From positions 62,001 through 126,000 of the forward strand of contig NZ_PITQ01000014.1 of NCBI RefSeq assembly GCF_002834385.1: a stretch of 64,000 bases of DNA. Direction: 5' to 3'. The notes under the pieces are model-generated. The model made no database searches. It saw only the letters and a program-made list of their open reading frames with translations, and was not told where the DNA came from. The DNA comes from Rahnella sp. AA (lineage in GTDB: Bacteria; Pseudomonadota; Gammaproteobacteria; Enterobacterales; Enterobacteriaceae). This document shows positions 43,997 through 52,857 of the stretch, piece after piece. A program made the position numbers and the translations under genes. Numbering within the stretch: position 1 is the stretch's first letter; every line of letters starts with the position of its first letter.

Positions 43997-46379
43997 ATCC
44001 AAACCGGCTCTCTCGCAACAGGAAATGGAGGCGTTGTTCTGTGCAGGGCTGCAGAGCGGCGTGGGGAAAAGCCAGAAACATGAAAGCGCGGACAAGCACG
44101 TCAGCGGCGAAGCTGTGTATATCGATGACCGGCTGGAGTTTCCTAATCAGCTACATCTGGTGCCGCTGCTCAGCCCGCATGCACACGCCGATATTATGCA
44201 GATCGATACCGAACCTTGTTACACCGTGCCGGGCGTTGTGCGGGTGATGACCGCTGAAGATGTGCCCGGAAATCTGGACATAGCGCCGCTGACCCACGGT
44301 GACCCGCTGATGGCGCAGGGCGTGGTGGAATACGTCGGGCAGATTGTGCTGGTGGTTGCCGCGACTTCACCGGAGGCTGCCCGCGCCGGAGTGGCCGCAG
44401 CCAAAGTGGAATATCAGTTACGCGACGCCGTCCTGACTGTGAAACAGGCACTGGCGCTGGAACATTACGTAGAAGAGCCGCACCAGCATAAACGCGGCGA
44501 TGCAGAAACGGCGCTGGCCTGTGCGCCACACCGTTTGCAGGGCGAGCTTGAAATTGGCGGTCAGGAGCATTTTTATCTGGAAACCCAGATAGCCGCGGTC
44601 ATGCCCGGGGAAGATGGCGCCATGCTGGTTTACAGTTCGACGCAGCACCCGACGGAAGTCCAGAAACTGGTGGCGTCGGTGCTGGATTTACCGATGCATA
44701 AAGTGGTCGTCGATATGCGCCGTATGGGCGGTGGCTTCGGCGGCAAGGAAACGCAGGCAGCCGGTGCGGCGTGTCTTGCAGCCCTGGCGGCGCATCTGAC
44801 CGGGCGCCCGGCGAAAATGCGCCTCGCGCGTCAGGATGACATGTTGATCACCGGCAAGCGCCATCCGTTTAATGTCAGCTACGACGTCGGGTTTACCGAT
44901 GACGGCGTGATCCACGGCATTGACATTAAACTGGCCGCCAACTGCGGTTATTCACTGGATCTTTCCGGTTCGATTGTCGACCGCGCGATGTTCCATTCCG
45001 ATAACGCTTATTACCTTGGTGATGCCCTGATTACCGGTTACCGCTGTAAAACCAATATGGCGTCAAACACGGCTTACCGGGGGTTCGGCGGGCCGCAGGG
45101 AATTGTCGCCATCGAGCATATCGTCGATCACATTGCCCGCGAACGGGGTATGGATCCGCTGACGGTGCGCAAGAATAACTATTACGGGCAGGAAAGCCGC
45201 AACGTTACGCATTATCACCAGAATATCGGGCAGAACCTGTTGCAGGAGATGACACAGCAGTTAGAAGAAAGTGCGGAATATGCCGCAAGGCGTGACGCTG
45301 TCACGGAATTTAACCGTGCAAACCCCTACCTGAAAAAAGGGCTGGCGCTGACGCCGGTAAAATTTGGTATCTCATTTACCGCCAGTTTTCTTAATCAGGC
45401 AGGCGCGCTGGTGCTGGTCTACACCGATGGCAGTATTCAGCTTAATCATGGCGGCACGGAAATGGGCCAGGGGCTGAATACCAAAGTGGCGCAGGTGGTG
45501 GCGGAAGTTTTTCAGGTGGACATCAGCCGGATTCAGATAACTGCCACAGATACCGGTAAAGTGCCCAATACATCGCCTACAGCGGCTTCATCTGGCGCTG
45601 ACCTTAACGGCAAAGCGGCTCAAAATGCGGCGGAAATCATCAAAGGCCGCATGATTGAAATGCTGATGCGCACGCACAGTGCAAAGGAAAACGAAATCAC
45701 GTTCAGCAATGGTCAGGTGAAGGTTAAAGACCAGTATTTCAGCTTTGGGCAGATTGCCACGCAGTGCTGGCTGAATCAGGTGCCGCTCTCCAGTACCGGT
45801 TACTATAAAACGCCAAAGATTTTCTACGACCGTAGCAAAGCCGCCGGGCATCCGTTCTATTACTTTTCTTACGGTGCGGCCTGCGCGGAAGTCCTGGTTG
45901 ATACGCTGACCGGCGAATACAAACTGCTGCGCGCAGATATCCTCCATGACGTCGGCGATTCGCTGAATCCGGCGATAGACATCGGCCAGGTGGAAGGCGG
46001 ATTTGTGCAGGGCATGGGCTGGCTCACGACCGAAGAACTGGTGTGGAACGACAAAGGGCGGCTGATGACCAGTGGCCCGGCGGCGTACAAAATCCCGGCG
46101 ATTGGCGATATTCCGCAAGACCTGCGCGTGAAACTGGTGGAGAACCGTAAAAACCCGGAAGACACGGTATTCCATTCCAAAGCCGTCGGAGAGCCGCCGT
46201 TTATGCTGGGAATATCCGTCTGGTGTGCAATTAAAGACGCGGTCGCGAGCCTCGCGGGTTATCGCGTACATCCTCAGATTGACGCGCCTGCTACGCCGGA
46301 AAGGGTGCTTAACGGTGTGAATCTGTTGCAGTTTTCAGGTGACGCTGTCACGTATTCAGTTGAAAAAGTGTCCGGATAA
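43989..46379 (+). CDS. xdhB: Xanthine dehydrogenase large subunit XdhB (molybdopterin)
   Basis: This 796-residue molybdopterin subunit has GGGFGGKETQA, the RMLxxx-like loop YRGFGGPQGIVAIEH, the GGTEMGQGLNTKVAQV segment and the catalytic glutamate in the C-terminal KAVGEPPFMLG. It oxidises hypoxanthine to xanthine and xanthine to urate. No uricase or allantoin gene follows in this window. Confidence 0.94.
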   Translation: MSESKPALSQQEMEALFCAGLQSGVGKSQKHESADKHVSGEAVYIDDRLEFPNQLHLVPLLSPHAHADIMQIDTEPCYTVPGVVRVMTAEDVPGNLDIAPLTHGDPLMAQGVVEYVGQIVLVVAATSPEAARAGVAAAKVEYQLRDAVLTVKQALALEHYVEEPHQHKRGDAETALACAPHRLQGELEIGGQEHFYLETQIAAVMPGEDGAMLVYSSTQHPTEVQKLVASVLDLPMHKVVVDMRRMGGGFGGKETQAAGAACLAALAAHLTGRPAKMRLARQDDMLITGKRHPFNVSYDVGFTDDGVIHGIDIKLAANCGYSLDLSGSIVDRAMFHSDNAYYLGDALITGYRCKTNMASNTAYRGFGGPQGIVAIEHIVDHIARERGMDPLTVRKNNYYGQESRNVTHYHQNIGQNLLQEMTQQLEESAEYAARRDAVTEFNRANPYLKKGLALTPVKFGISFTASFLNQAGALVLVYTDGSIQLNHGGTEMGQGLNTKVAQVVAEVFQVDISRIQITATDTGKVPNTSPTAASSGADLNGKAAQNAAEIIKGRMIEMLMRTHSAKENEITFSNGQVKVKDQYFSFGQIATQCWLNQVPLSSTGYYKTPKIFYDRSKAAGHPFYYFSYGAACAEVLVDTLTGEYKLLRADILHDVGDSLNPAIDIGQVEGGFVQGMGWLTTEELVWNDKGRLMTSGPAAYKIPAIGDIPQDLRVKLVENRKNPEDTVFHSKAVGEPPFMLGISVWCAIKDAVASLAGYRVHPQIDAPATPERVLNGVNLLQFSGDAVTYSVEKVSG

Positions 46380-46390
46380 CGGAGGTTCTT

Positions 46391-47179
46391 ATGCGCACTG
46401 ATGATTGGGTGACCTGTTTACATAATTTGCAGCGCCGTGGAGAGCCTTGTGTCGTTGCGACGCTGGTGGATAACCAGGGATCCACGCCACGGGATGCCGG
46501 GAGCAAAATGCTGATCACCGCCGACCGGCTGTTTTACACGCTTGGCGGCGGCAATCTTGAGTTTCAGGTCACAGCGATTGCCCGTGAGATGTTGCTTGAG
46601 GGCGCGAAGACCAGCCGTTTGGAGCGTTTTTCGCTGGGGGCGAGGCTGGGGCAATGTTGCGGCGGTATGGCGTCTGTTCTGCTTGAACCGCTCGGACAAC
46701 CGCAGCCCCAGGTGGTGGTATACGGCGCGGGCCATGTCGGACGGGCGCTGGTGAATATCCTCAGTACCTTACCGTGCCGGATTACCTGGGTGGACGCACG
46801 CGCCAGTGAGTTTCCTGCACAGGTTGACCCGCAGATTACCTGTGTGGTGGATGACGAACCAGAAGGTACCGTGGCGCAGATGCCCGCAGGCAGTTATTTC
46901 ATGGTGTTAACGCACGATCATCAGCTGGATTTGGCCCTCAGCGAAAAAATTCTGAAACGCGGGGATTTCCGCTACTTCGGGCTGATCGGCTCCGAGACGA
47001 AGCGAAAACGCTTTGACTACCGTTTATCCGGCAAAGGGATCTCCGGTGAACAATTGGCGAGAATGCGCTGCCCGGTCGGCCTGTCGGATGTGCGGGGTAA
47101 ACTCCCCGCAGAAATCGCGGTGGCGATTGCGGGGGAATTTATTGCGGCATACGCGGCGCAAAACCTCGCAGTTAACTGA
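46391..47179 (+). CDS. xdhC: Xanthine dehydrogenase accessory protein XdhC
   Basis: This 262-residue XdhC/CoxF-family protein has the N-terminal ATLVDNQGSTPRDAGSKML, GQCCGG near residue 94 and a C-terminal Rossmann domain (VVYGAGHVGRALV, GLIGSETKRKRF). It inserts the sulfurated molybdenum cofactor into XdhB. Last gene of the operon, eleven bases after xdhB. Confidence 0.93.
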   Translation: MRTDDWVTCLHNLQRRGEPCVVATLVDNQGSTPRDAGSKMLITADRLFYTLGGGNLEFQVTAIAREMLLEGAKTSRLERFSLGARLGQCCGGMASVLLEPLGQPQPQVVVYGAGHVGRALVNILSTLPCRITWVDARASEFPAQVDPQITCVVDDEPEGTVAQMPAGSYFMVLTHDHQLDLALSEKILKRGDFRYFGLIGSETKRKRFDYRLSGKGISGEQLARMRCPVGLSDVRGKLPAEIAVAIAGEFIAAYAAQNLAVN

Positions 47180-47205
47180 CGGGCTTTCTGTGAGCGTGCG
47201 ATGAA

Positions 47206-47508
47206 CTAGCCGTGCAGCTTTTTGAACTCAAAGGTGCCGCCAAGCGCGACCGCATAGCGGCTGACGGTATTGAGCGTGGGGGATGCAGCACCGTTTTCAA
47301 ACCGGCTGATATTTTGCTTTTTCATCCCGGTGCGCTGTGCGATGTCTTCCTGCGTCAGGGATTCTGCCAGCCGTGCCGCTTTGAGTTCAGCGACCATTTT
47401 CTTATGCACCTGAATCGCCTCATAAGCGGCGGCGAACTCAGGGTTTTGCATCATCTCTTCCATGACTGCGTTGAGAGGAATTAATGTATTGTCATCGTAA
47501 TCTTTCAT
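47206..47508 (-). CDS. XRE-family antitoxin (HigA-like)
   Basis: This 100-residue protein has a C-terminal helix-turn-helix (LTQEDIAQRTGMKKQNISRFE) preceded by an N-terminal helical region. It follows a Gp49/HigB-like toxin gene with a 17-base overlap, so the pair is a type II toxin-antitoxin operon with toxin first. It should bind and neutralise the toxin and repress the operon. Confidence 0.85.
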   Translation of the reverse strand: MKDYDDNTLIPLNAVMEEMMQNPEFAAAYEAIQVHKKMVAELKAARLAESLTQEDIAQRTGMKKQNISRFENGAASPTLNTVSRYAVALGGTFEFKKLHG

Positions 47509-47830
47509 GTTGGTCCCTTTTGATGTTTTTCATACGTTGCAATGCCAGCTCCAAATCCTGATAAGGCGTTTTAGCCGTTTTTTTATGCAAAATATGCACG
47601 ACATAAATACGCCGGCCATACATAAAAAAATAAAACGCTCTTCCCAAACCTTCTTCGCTGGTTACACGAATCTCACGTATTCCGTTTCCGACATACCGTA
47701 CCTGCGGATCTTGTAAAGCGGCCCCGTGGATCTCAAGCTCCTTCAAAGCATCAACGACGCTTGCACTCAGTGCGGGAGGAAGCTTACGAAGCTCCTTCAG
47801 GGCGGCGGGCAATACGTTCACGTCATACAC
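47492..47830 (-). CDS. Gp49/HigB-like RelE-superfamily toxin
   Basis: This 112-residue protein has the phage Gp49-like/HigB pattern: VRYVGNGIREIRVTS, FYFFMYGRRIYVVHILHKKTAKTP and a basic C-terminus. Such toxins cleave mRNA on the ribosome. The arginine and lysine residues expected of the active site are present. It starts a two-gene operon with its antitoxin. Confidence 0.83.
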   Translation of the reverse strand: MYDVNVLPAALKELRKLPPALSASVVDALKELEIHGAALQDPQVRYVGNGIREIRVTSEEGLGRAFYFFMYGRRIYVVHILHKKTAKTPYQDLELALQRMKNIKRDQHERLR

Positions 47831-47853
47831 AGTGGCTTTCCTTGAGGTGAAGT

Positions 47854-47887
47854 ATGATTACGTTTTGTGCAAAGTGGAAGTAATCAT
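47854..47887. promoter_or_regulatory. Inverted repeat upstream of the toxin-antitoxin operon
   Basis: ATGATTAC (47854-47861) and GTAATCAT (47880-47887) are perfect 8-base arms 18 bases apart, 24 bases before the toxin start. Autoregulated toxin-antitoxin operons usually have such an operator here. Confidence 0.6.
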
Positions 47888-47889
47888 TT

Positions 47890-48039
47890 ATGATTATTTT
47901 TAAACGGGAACGGGGTTCACATTCTTTTCCGCGCCCGAAGCGTTATGCCGTGGTACCTGCGCATCCTGGCGGGTATTCTGAGGAAATTCAGAAGGGCGAT
48001 CTTTTCCTCCGCGATGTCTCGCAAAAAATAACTCTCTGA
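47890..48039 (+). CDS. Possible 49-residue small ORF, unassigned
   Basis: An ATG-initiated frame of 49 residues lies in the 320-base gap between the toxin-antitoxin operon and the next ABC gene. It is rich in basic residues at its start and has no recognised motif or clear ribosome site. It could be a remnant of a longer gene or a chance frame. Confidence 0.2.
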   Translation: MIIFKRERGSHSFPRPKRYAVVPAHPGGYSEEIQKGDLFLRDVSQKITL

Positions 48040-48150
48040 AACATAAGACAAACCAAACCTTCTCAACCCGTTCATAAAACAGTCACAAAACCGCCGTAAT
48101 TTGTTTTCTCATTGAACAGGCCATCGCCGCTTTGAGGAAAACACTGACGC

Positions 48151-49212
48151 ATGTCTGCCATCCAGATTTCCCACCTGAGCAAATCCTTCGCTACACAACC
48201 GGTGCTTAATGATGTCTCCCTGCATATCCGGCCGGGGGAATTTGTCGCCGTTCTTGGCCCGTCAGGCTGCGGGAAAACCACGCTGCTGCGCACCGTGGCC
48301 GGTTTTGAACCGGTGAACAGCGGCACGATTACTGTCGGCGACCGTCTGTTTTCTTCGCCTGACGTGCATGTGCAGCCGGAAAAACGCGATCTGGGGATCG
48401 TGTTCCAGAATTACGCGCTGTGGCCGCATATGTCAGTGGAAGAGAACGTGGCGTACAGCCTGAAAGTCGTGGGGATGGATCGCAATGCGCGCCGTCTGCG
48501 GACACAGGAAGCGCTGGCGCTGGTCGGGCTACGTGAATTCGCCACCCGACGGCCATCTGATTTATCCGGGGGGCAGCGTCAGCGGGTTGCGCTGGCGCGT
48601 TGTCTGGTCACACGTCCCGGCGTGGTGTTGCTTGATGAACCGCTGGCAAACCTGGATGTTCACCTGCGGGCGGCGATGGAAGAAGAGTTCAGCCGCTTTC
48701 ATAAACATACCGGCGCGACATTGTTATATATCACCCATGACCAGCAGGAAGCGATGTCGCTGGCGGACCGCGTGGTGGTGATGAGCGAAGGGCGCGTGAT
48801 GCAGTTCGCCACGCCGCAGGTTTTATATCGCGAACCGGCCAATGAAATGGTCGCCACGTTTATTGATGACGGGCGGGTGATCCCGGTGACGGATGTACAA
48901 CCAGATGGCAACGGTCACGCACAGGTGGTGGTTTTCGGCACCCCCGTCAGGCTGCGTGCGCCGGTTTCACTGCTTTGCACGGCAAAAGCGCAGGCGTGCG
49001 TTCACGCGGCGGATTTACGTTTTGCCGGGCCGGGCGAAGCGGGGATTGCAGCCCGGGTTTCCCGGCAAATTTATCGCGGTGGTTATTGCCAGACTGACAT
49101 CACCCCGCACGCCGCGCCGGAACTCAGATTATCCATTCATTCTAAAAAAGAGGTTCAGCCGGGTGACGATGTCACTTTTCTCATTACGGACGGCTGGGTA
49201 CTTCCTCAATGA
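48151..49212 (+). CDS. ABC transporter ATP-binding protein (FbpC/PotA/PhnT type)
   Basis: This 353-residue ATPase has GPSGCGKTT (Walker A), the FQNYALWPHMSVEENV Q-loop, LSGGQRQRVALARC (signature), VVLLDEPLANLDVHLR (Walker B) and a C-terminal TOBE domain of about 110 residues. It belongs to the iron(III)/polyamine/2-aminoethylphosphonate-type group. First gene of a four-gene operon with binding protein, fused permease and GntR regulator. Confidence 0.9.
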   Translation: MSAIQISHLSKSFATQPVLNDVSLHIRPGEFVAVLGPSGCGKTTLLRTVAGFEPVNSGTITVGDRLFSSPDVHVQPEKRDLGIVFQNYALWPHMSVEENVAYSLKVVGMDRNARRLRTQEALALVGLREFATRRPSDLSGGQRQRVALARCLVTRPGVVLLDEPLANLDVHLRAAMEEEFSRFHKHTGATLLYITHDQQEAMSLADRVVVMSEGRVMQFATPQVLYREPANEMVATFIDDGRVIPVTDVQPDGNGHAQVVVFGTPVRLRAPVSLLCTAKAQACVHAADLRFAGPGEAGIAARVSRQIYRGGYCQTDITPHAAPELRLSIHSKKEVQPGDDVTFLITDGWVLPQ

Positions 49213-49251
49213 TCCCTTTTCATCACTCTTTATTCTCAAAAGGACAGGGCT

Positions 49252-50253
49252 ATGCACATTTCTAACACCATCAGATTGAGTTTTTGCGCACTGTCACTGG
49301 CCTCCGTGCTGATGACTTCTGCGAATGCCGCAGAAACGGCTTCCGGGAAGCTGGTGGTTTATACCTCGCAGGCACCGGAAATTGCACAACAGACGATCGA
49401 TGCCTTTAAAACGGCATATCCGGGCGTTCAGGTGGAATGGACGCGTAACGGCACCACGCAACTGATGAATGTGCTGCAGACAGAAATGATGGCCGGAGAT
49501 GTGAAAGCTGATGTGCTGCTGGTAGCGGATTCAATCAATCTTGGGGCGCTGAAAAAGGACGGTAAACTGGTGCCGTATACTGATGCGCCGGTCGGGAATA
49601 TCAGCCCGAATTTTTATGATAAAGATAAAACCTGGTTCGGTACCAAAATCATCGCCACGGTTATTGCCTATAACACCAAAAATGCGAAGCCGGTTGATAG
49701 CTGGATGGCGCTGACTGATCCGCAAAATAAAGGTCAGGTTGCTGTGCCAAGCCCGTTGTATTCCGGCGCGGCGCTGTATCACCTGCACACGGCCATTAAT
49801 ACGCCAGATATCGGTTGGGCGTTTTATCAGAAACTGGCGGCGAACGGGATTACGCCGGAAGGCGGAAACGGCCCTGCGCTGAAAGCGGTTGCCAGCGGGA
49901 TGGCGAAATACGGCGTGATTACGGATGCCGATATTATTCGTGCGAAAAAACAAGGGTCACCGATTGATCTGGTGTATCCGAAAGAGGGTGTATCGTTTGT
50001 GACTGAGCCTGTGGCTATTCTTGCTGGTGCGCACAATGTACCGGCTGCAAAGGCTTTTGTTGATTTCATGCTCTCGCCGCAGGGGCAGCAACTGGTGGCA
50101 AAACAAGGCAATCGCCCCATTGATGCCAGCGTAGCGGCTCCGGAAGGTTTTGCACCGGTGAATACCATCAGGCTGCTGACCCTTGATTCGGACAAAGCCG
50201 TCGCTGACGATAAACAGGTACGTGCGAAATTCACTGAAATTTTCGGTGGCTGA
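49252..50253 (+). CDS. ABC periplasmic substrate-binding protein (iron/phosphonate-type family)
   Basis: This 333-residue protein has a signal peptide ending at ANAAE (about residue 25) and a family-1-like binding fold with LVVYTSQAPEIAQQTIDAF and NFYDKDKTWFGTKIIATVIAYN-type segments (the latter given as NFYDKDKTWFGTK). The fold is shared by iron(III) and 2-aminoethylphosphonate binding proteins. The tandem tyrosines typical of iron binders are not evident, and a GntR regulator replaces the usual Fur control, so an organic ligand such as a phosphonate is more likely. Confidence 0.85.
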   Translation: MHISNTIRLSFCALSLASVLMTSANAAETASGKLVVYTSQAPEIAQQTIDAFKTAYPGVQVEWTRNGTTQLMNVLQTEMMAGDVKADVLLVADSINLGALKKDGKLVPYTDAPVGNISPNFYDKDKTWFGTKIIATVIAYNTKNAKPVDSWMALTDPQNKGQVAVPSPLYSGAALYHLHTAINTPDIGWAFYQKLAANGITPEGGNGPALKAVASGMAKYGVITDADIIRAKKQGSPIDLVYPKEGVSFVTEPVAILAGAHNVPAAKAFVDFMLSPQGQQLVAKQGNRPIDASVAAPEGFAPVNTIRLLTLDSDKAVADDKQVRAKFTEIFGG

Positions 50254-50272
50254 TGGCGCAAGGGAAAGGCAC

Positions 50273-52003
50273 ATGAGCGTCATGAGTGAGATTCAGCGCC
50301 GTATCACACCTTCGCGCCGCATCTGGCCGGGCAGTGAGAAAACTGTCCTTTGGGCGCTGACGCTGCTGATCGGGACGCTGTCGATAGCCCCGCTTGCACG
50401 GCTGGTGTGGGCGGCGCTCGCCCCGGAAGGTGTGCCGGATATCACCCGGCTCAGTCATTTACTGGGTACCCGCAAGGTCGCGACTGCCACGCTCAATACG
50501 CTGTCAATTGCCGTTGCCTCGACGCTGCTGGCCGTGCTGCTGGGCACCGTTGCGGCGTTACTGATCGCGCTGACCAATGTGCGCGGCAAACAGGCCTGGG
50601 TGTTTACCTTTATTCTGCCGCTGATGATCCCGCCCCAGGTGACTGCGCTGGCGTGGATCCAGGCGCTTTCGCCCTCAGGCCCGATATTGCCACTATTGGG
50701 ATTGAGCCTGCCTTCAGGTTCACCTTCACCGCTGTATTCGCTGGGAGGAATAGTTGTGTTGCTGGGGCTGCACAATGCACCGCTGGTTTTCCTGATGGTC
50801 CGGGCCGGTCTGCGCAGGCTGCCGGCTGAACTGGTGGAAGCCGCGCGCAGCGGCGGGGCACGGCCTTGGCGGGTTCTGTTTACGATCATTTTGCCGCTGG
50901 TGCGACCGGCCATTTTTGCCGGTGCAGCGCTCTCATTTGTAACAGCGGCAGGCAATTTTGGTATTCAGGCGATGTTGGGGATCCCGGGGCGAGTCCCGAC
51001 ACTGATCACCCTGGTTTATCAGCAGCTTAACAGCGTCGGCACATCGGCGCTGGCGGATATGGCGGTGCTTTCGTTGCTGATTGCTGCCATTACGCTGGCC
51101 GGGCTGATGCTTAGCCGCTGGCTGGGCGGGCGTCAGGATGTACGCGTTACCGGCACGCCGCGTGCGCTACATCAGCCGCTTGGCCGCTGGCGTTTGCCCG
51201 TTGAAATAACGGTCTGGCTGTGGATGGTTCTGACGTTGTTATTGCCACTTTCTGCACTCTTCACGACATCCCTGACGCTGGGGTTCGGCCAGGCACTGAC
51301 GCTAAGCAGCCTGACGCTGAGCAATTACGCCAATGCGCTGTTCGGATATCCGGCGATTCGCTACGCCTTTCTGACCAGCCTGGGGCTGACGGTTATGACG
51401 GCGCTGATACTGACACTTTCTTCGTTGTTTCTGGCGTACTTCCTGAGCTGGCAGCGAACGCGGCTGGTACGCATCCTGCAATTATCCACTGAACTGGCCT
51501 ATGCGCTGCCGGGGATTGTCACCGGGATTGCGGCCATCTTATTTTTCCTCAAGCCGTTGCCGCTGATCCACGTCAGCCTGTATGGCACAATCTGGATTAT
51601 TCTCGCTGCTTATCTTTCAAATTTTATGGCGCTGGTACTGCGGCCTACGATGGCAGGATTTGCGCAAATAGAACGCTCGCTCGACGAAGCCGCGCAAATC
51701 TTTGGTGCTGGGTTCCTGCGCCGGATGCGCGATATTCTGATGCCGCTGGCCGCACCTTCGGCGATGGCAGGAACTATCCTGGTATTTCTCACGGCATTGA
51801 ATGAAATCCAGGTATCGATTTTACTGGTTACGTCCGGCACACAAACGCTGGGGCCGATGATTGTTTTCCTCGATGAAGGGGGTTCTTCTACGCTGGCTGC
51901 GGCGACAGGGTGCCTGATGATTGGCGTGGTGCTGGTCTTTATGTTGCTGGCCTCGTTGTTTGCACGTCGTCTGCCGGAGGGCGTTTTGCCCTGGAGGGTA
52001 TAG
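50273..52003 (+). CDS. Fused two-domain ABC permease (FbpB-like)
   Basis: This protein of about 576 residues has twelve membrane segments in two homologous halves, each with an EAA-type loop (VEAARSGGARPWRVLFTIILP and DEAAQIFGAGFLRRMRDILMP, each shortened here as EAARSGGARPWRVL and DEAAQIFGAGFLRRM). Fusion of two permease units is typical of FbpB. The ATG at 50273 follows GGAAAGG; an in-frame start at 50183 would overlap the binding-protein gene. Confidence 0.88.
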   Translation: MSVMSEIQRRITPSRRIWPGSEKTVLWALTLLIGTLSIAPLARLVWAALAPEGVPDITRLSHLLGTRKVATATLNTLSIAVASTLLAVLLGTVAALLIALTNVRGKQAWVFTFILPLMIPPQVTALAWIQALSPSGPILPLLGLSLPSGSPSPLYSLGGIVVLLGLHNAPLVFLMVRAGLRRLPAELVEAARSGGARPWRVLFTIILPLVRPAIFAGAALSFVTAAGNFGIQAMLGIPGRVPTLITLVYQQLNSVGTSALADMAVLSLLIAAITLAGLMLSRWLGGRQDVRVTGTPRALHQPLGRWRLPVEITVWLWMVLTLLLPLSALFTTSLTLGFGQALTLSSLTLSNYANALFGYPAIRYAFLTSLGLTVMTALILTLSSLFLAYFLSWQRTRLVRILQLSTELAYALPGIVTGIAAILFFLKPLPLIHVSLYGTIWIILAAYLSNFMALVLRPTMAGFAQIERSLDEAAQIFGAGFLRRMRDILMPLAAPSAMAGTILVFLTALNEIQVSILLVTSGTQTLGPMIVFLDEGGSSTLAAATGCLMIGVVLVFMLLASLFARRLPEGVLPWRV

Positions 52004-52109
52004 CGGCAAATTGCTGTTTTCCCCTCAGGCGTCATTTACTAATGACGGGAGCCGACCTGTGGTGGTAGTTTGCATGGAAAACTGCCAGTAAGAGGCCATT
52101 CAGCACTCC

Positions 52110-52805
52110 ATGAGTAATCAAACTACAACCGTCAAGCAGCTGGAAGTTCAGCGTATTGCCGATGTTCTGTCTAAAGCTATCGCCCAGCAACGCCTGCGCC
52201 CCGGTACCCGCCTGGTTGAATCGCAGCTCGTAGAAGCCCTGGGTGCCAACCGAAATCATGTTCAGGTCGCTCTGCAACGCCTGGCTCTGCAACGTATTGT
52301 GACCATCGAGCCCAATCGCGGGGCGATGGTGGCGCAACCCGCAGCGAAAGAAGCGCGGGAAGTCTTTATTGCCCGCCGCGCCATTGAGCGCGCGATTGTG
52401 GAATGCATCGGTCCGGAGGTGATCCGCCGTCATCGCCATCGAATCCATACCCATTTGCGCAGTGAGCGTGAAGCCGCGCAGTCGGAAGACCGTCGCGCCA
52501 TTGTGCGTGAACTCAGTGAGTTCCATCTTATCCTGGGTGAGATTTCCGGGAATGACGTCCTGAGTGAAATCCTGGCAAATCTGATGGTGCGCAGCTCACT
52601 GATTGTCGCGTTATACCAGCGTAATGAAGTGCCGTCATGCCAGTGTGACGAACATCAGGCCATTATTGACGCGCTGGAAGCCGGAGACAGCGCACAGGCG
52701 GCCGAGATTATGCAGGAGCATCTGGACTCGCTGGAAGGGGTGTTGGATCTCAATGATGAGGCGGCAGGAGAAGTGAATTTGCGCCAGGCGTTGTCAGATT
52801 TATAA
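52110..52805 (+). CDS. GntR-family regulator with FCD domain
   Basis: This 231-residue regulator has an N-terminal GntR winged helix (LRPGTRLVESQLVEALGANRNHVQ) and an all-helical FCD effector domain with the metal-binding histidine and aspartate pattern (RELSEFHLILGEISGND, CDEHQAIIDALEAGD). It lies 107 bases after the permease on the same strand and probably regulates the transporter. Confidence 0.87.
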   Translation: MSNQTTTVKQLEVQRIADVLSKAIAQQRLRPGTRLVESQLVEALGANRNHVQVALQRLALQRIVTIEPNRGAMVAQPAAKEAREVFIARRAIERAIVECIGPEVIRRHRHRIHTHLRSEREAAQSEDRRAIVRELSEFHLILGEISGNDVLSEILANLMVRSSLIVALYQRNEVPSCQCDEHQAIIDALEAGDSAQAAEIMQEHLDSLEGVLDLNDEAAGEVNLRQALSDL

Positions 52806-52819
52806 GGCCTGAGCAATGT

Positions 52820-52849
52820 GTGCCCGCCAGCGTTCCGGCTGACGGGCAC
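52820..52849. terminator. Hairpin between gntR and the convergent fetB
   Basis: GTGCCCGCCAGC and GCTGACGGGCAC pair with one mismatch around a six-base loop. It is followed on the plus strand by a modest T-rich stretch and serves convergent genes. Confidence 0.6.
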
Positions 52850-52857
52850 GGTAAATT

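Noticed and set aside
48151-52003. Classic ferric-iron importer fbpABC
   Set aside because: Gene order and GntR regulator differ, and no Fur-type site or clear iron-binding residues were seen.
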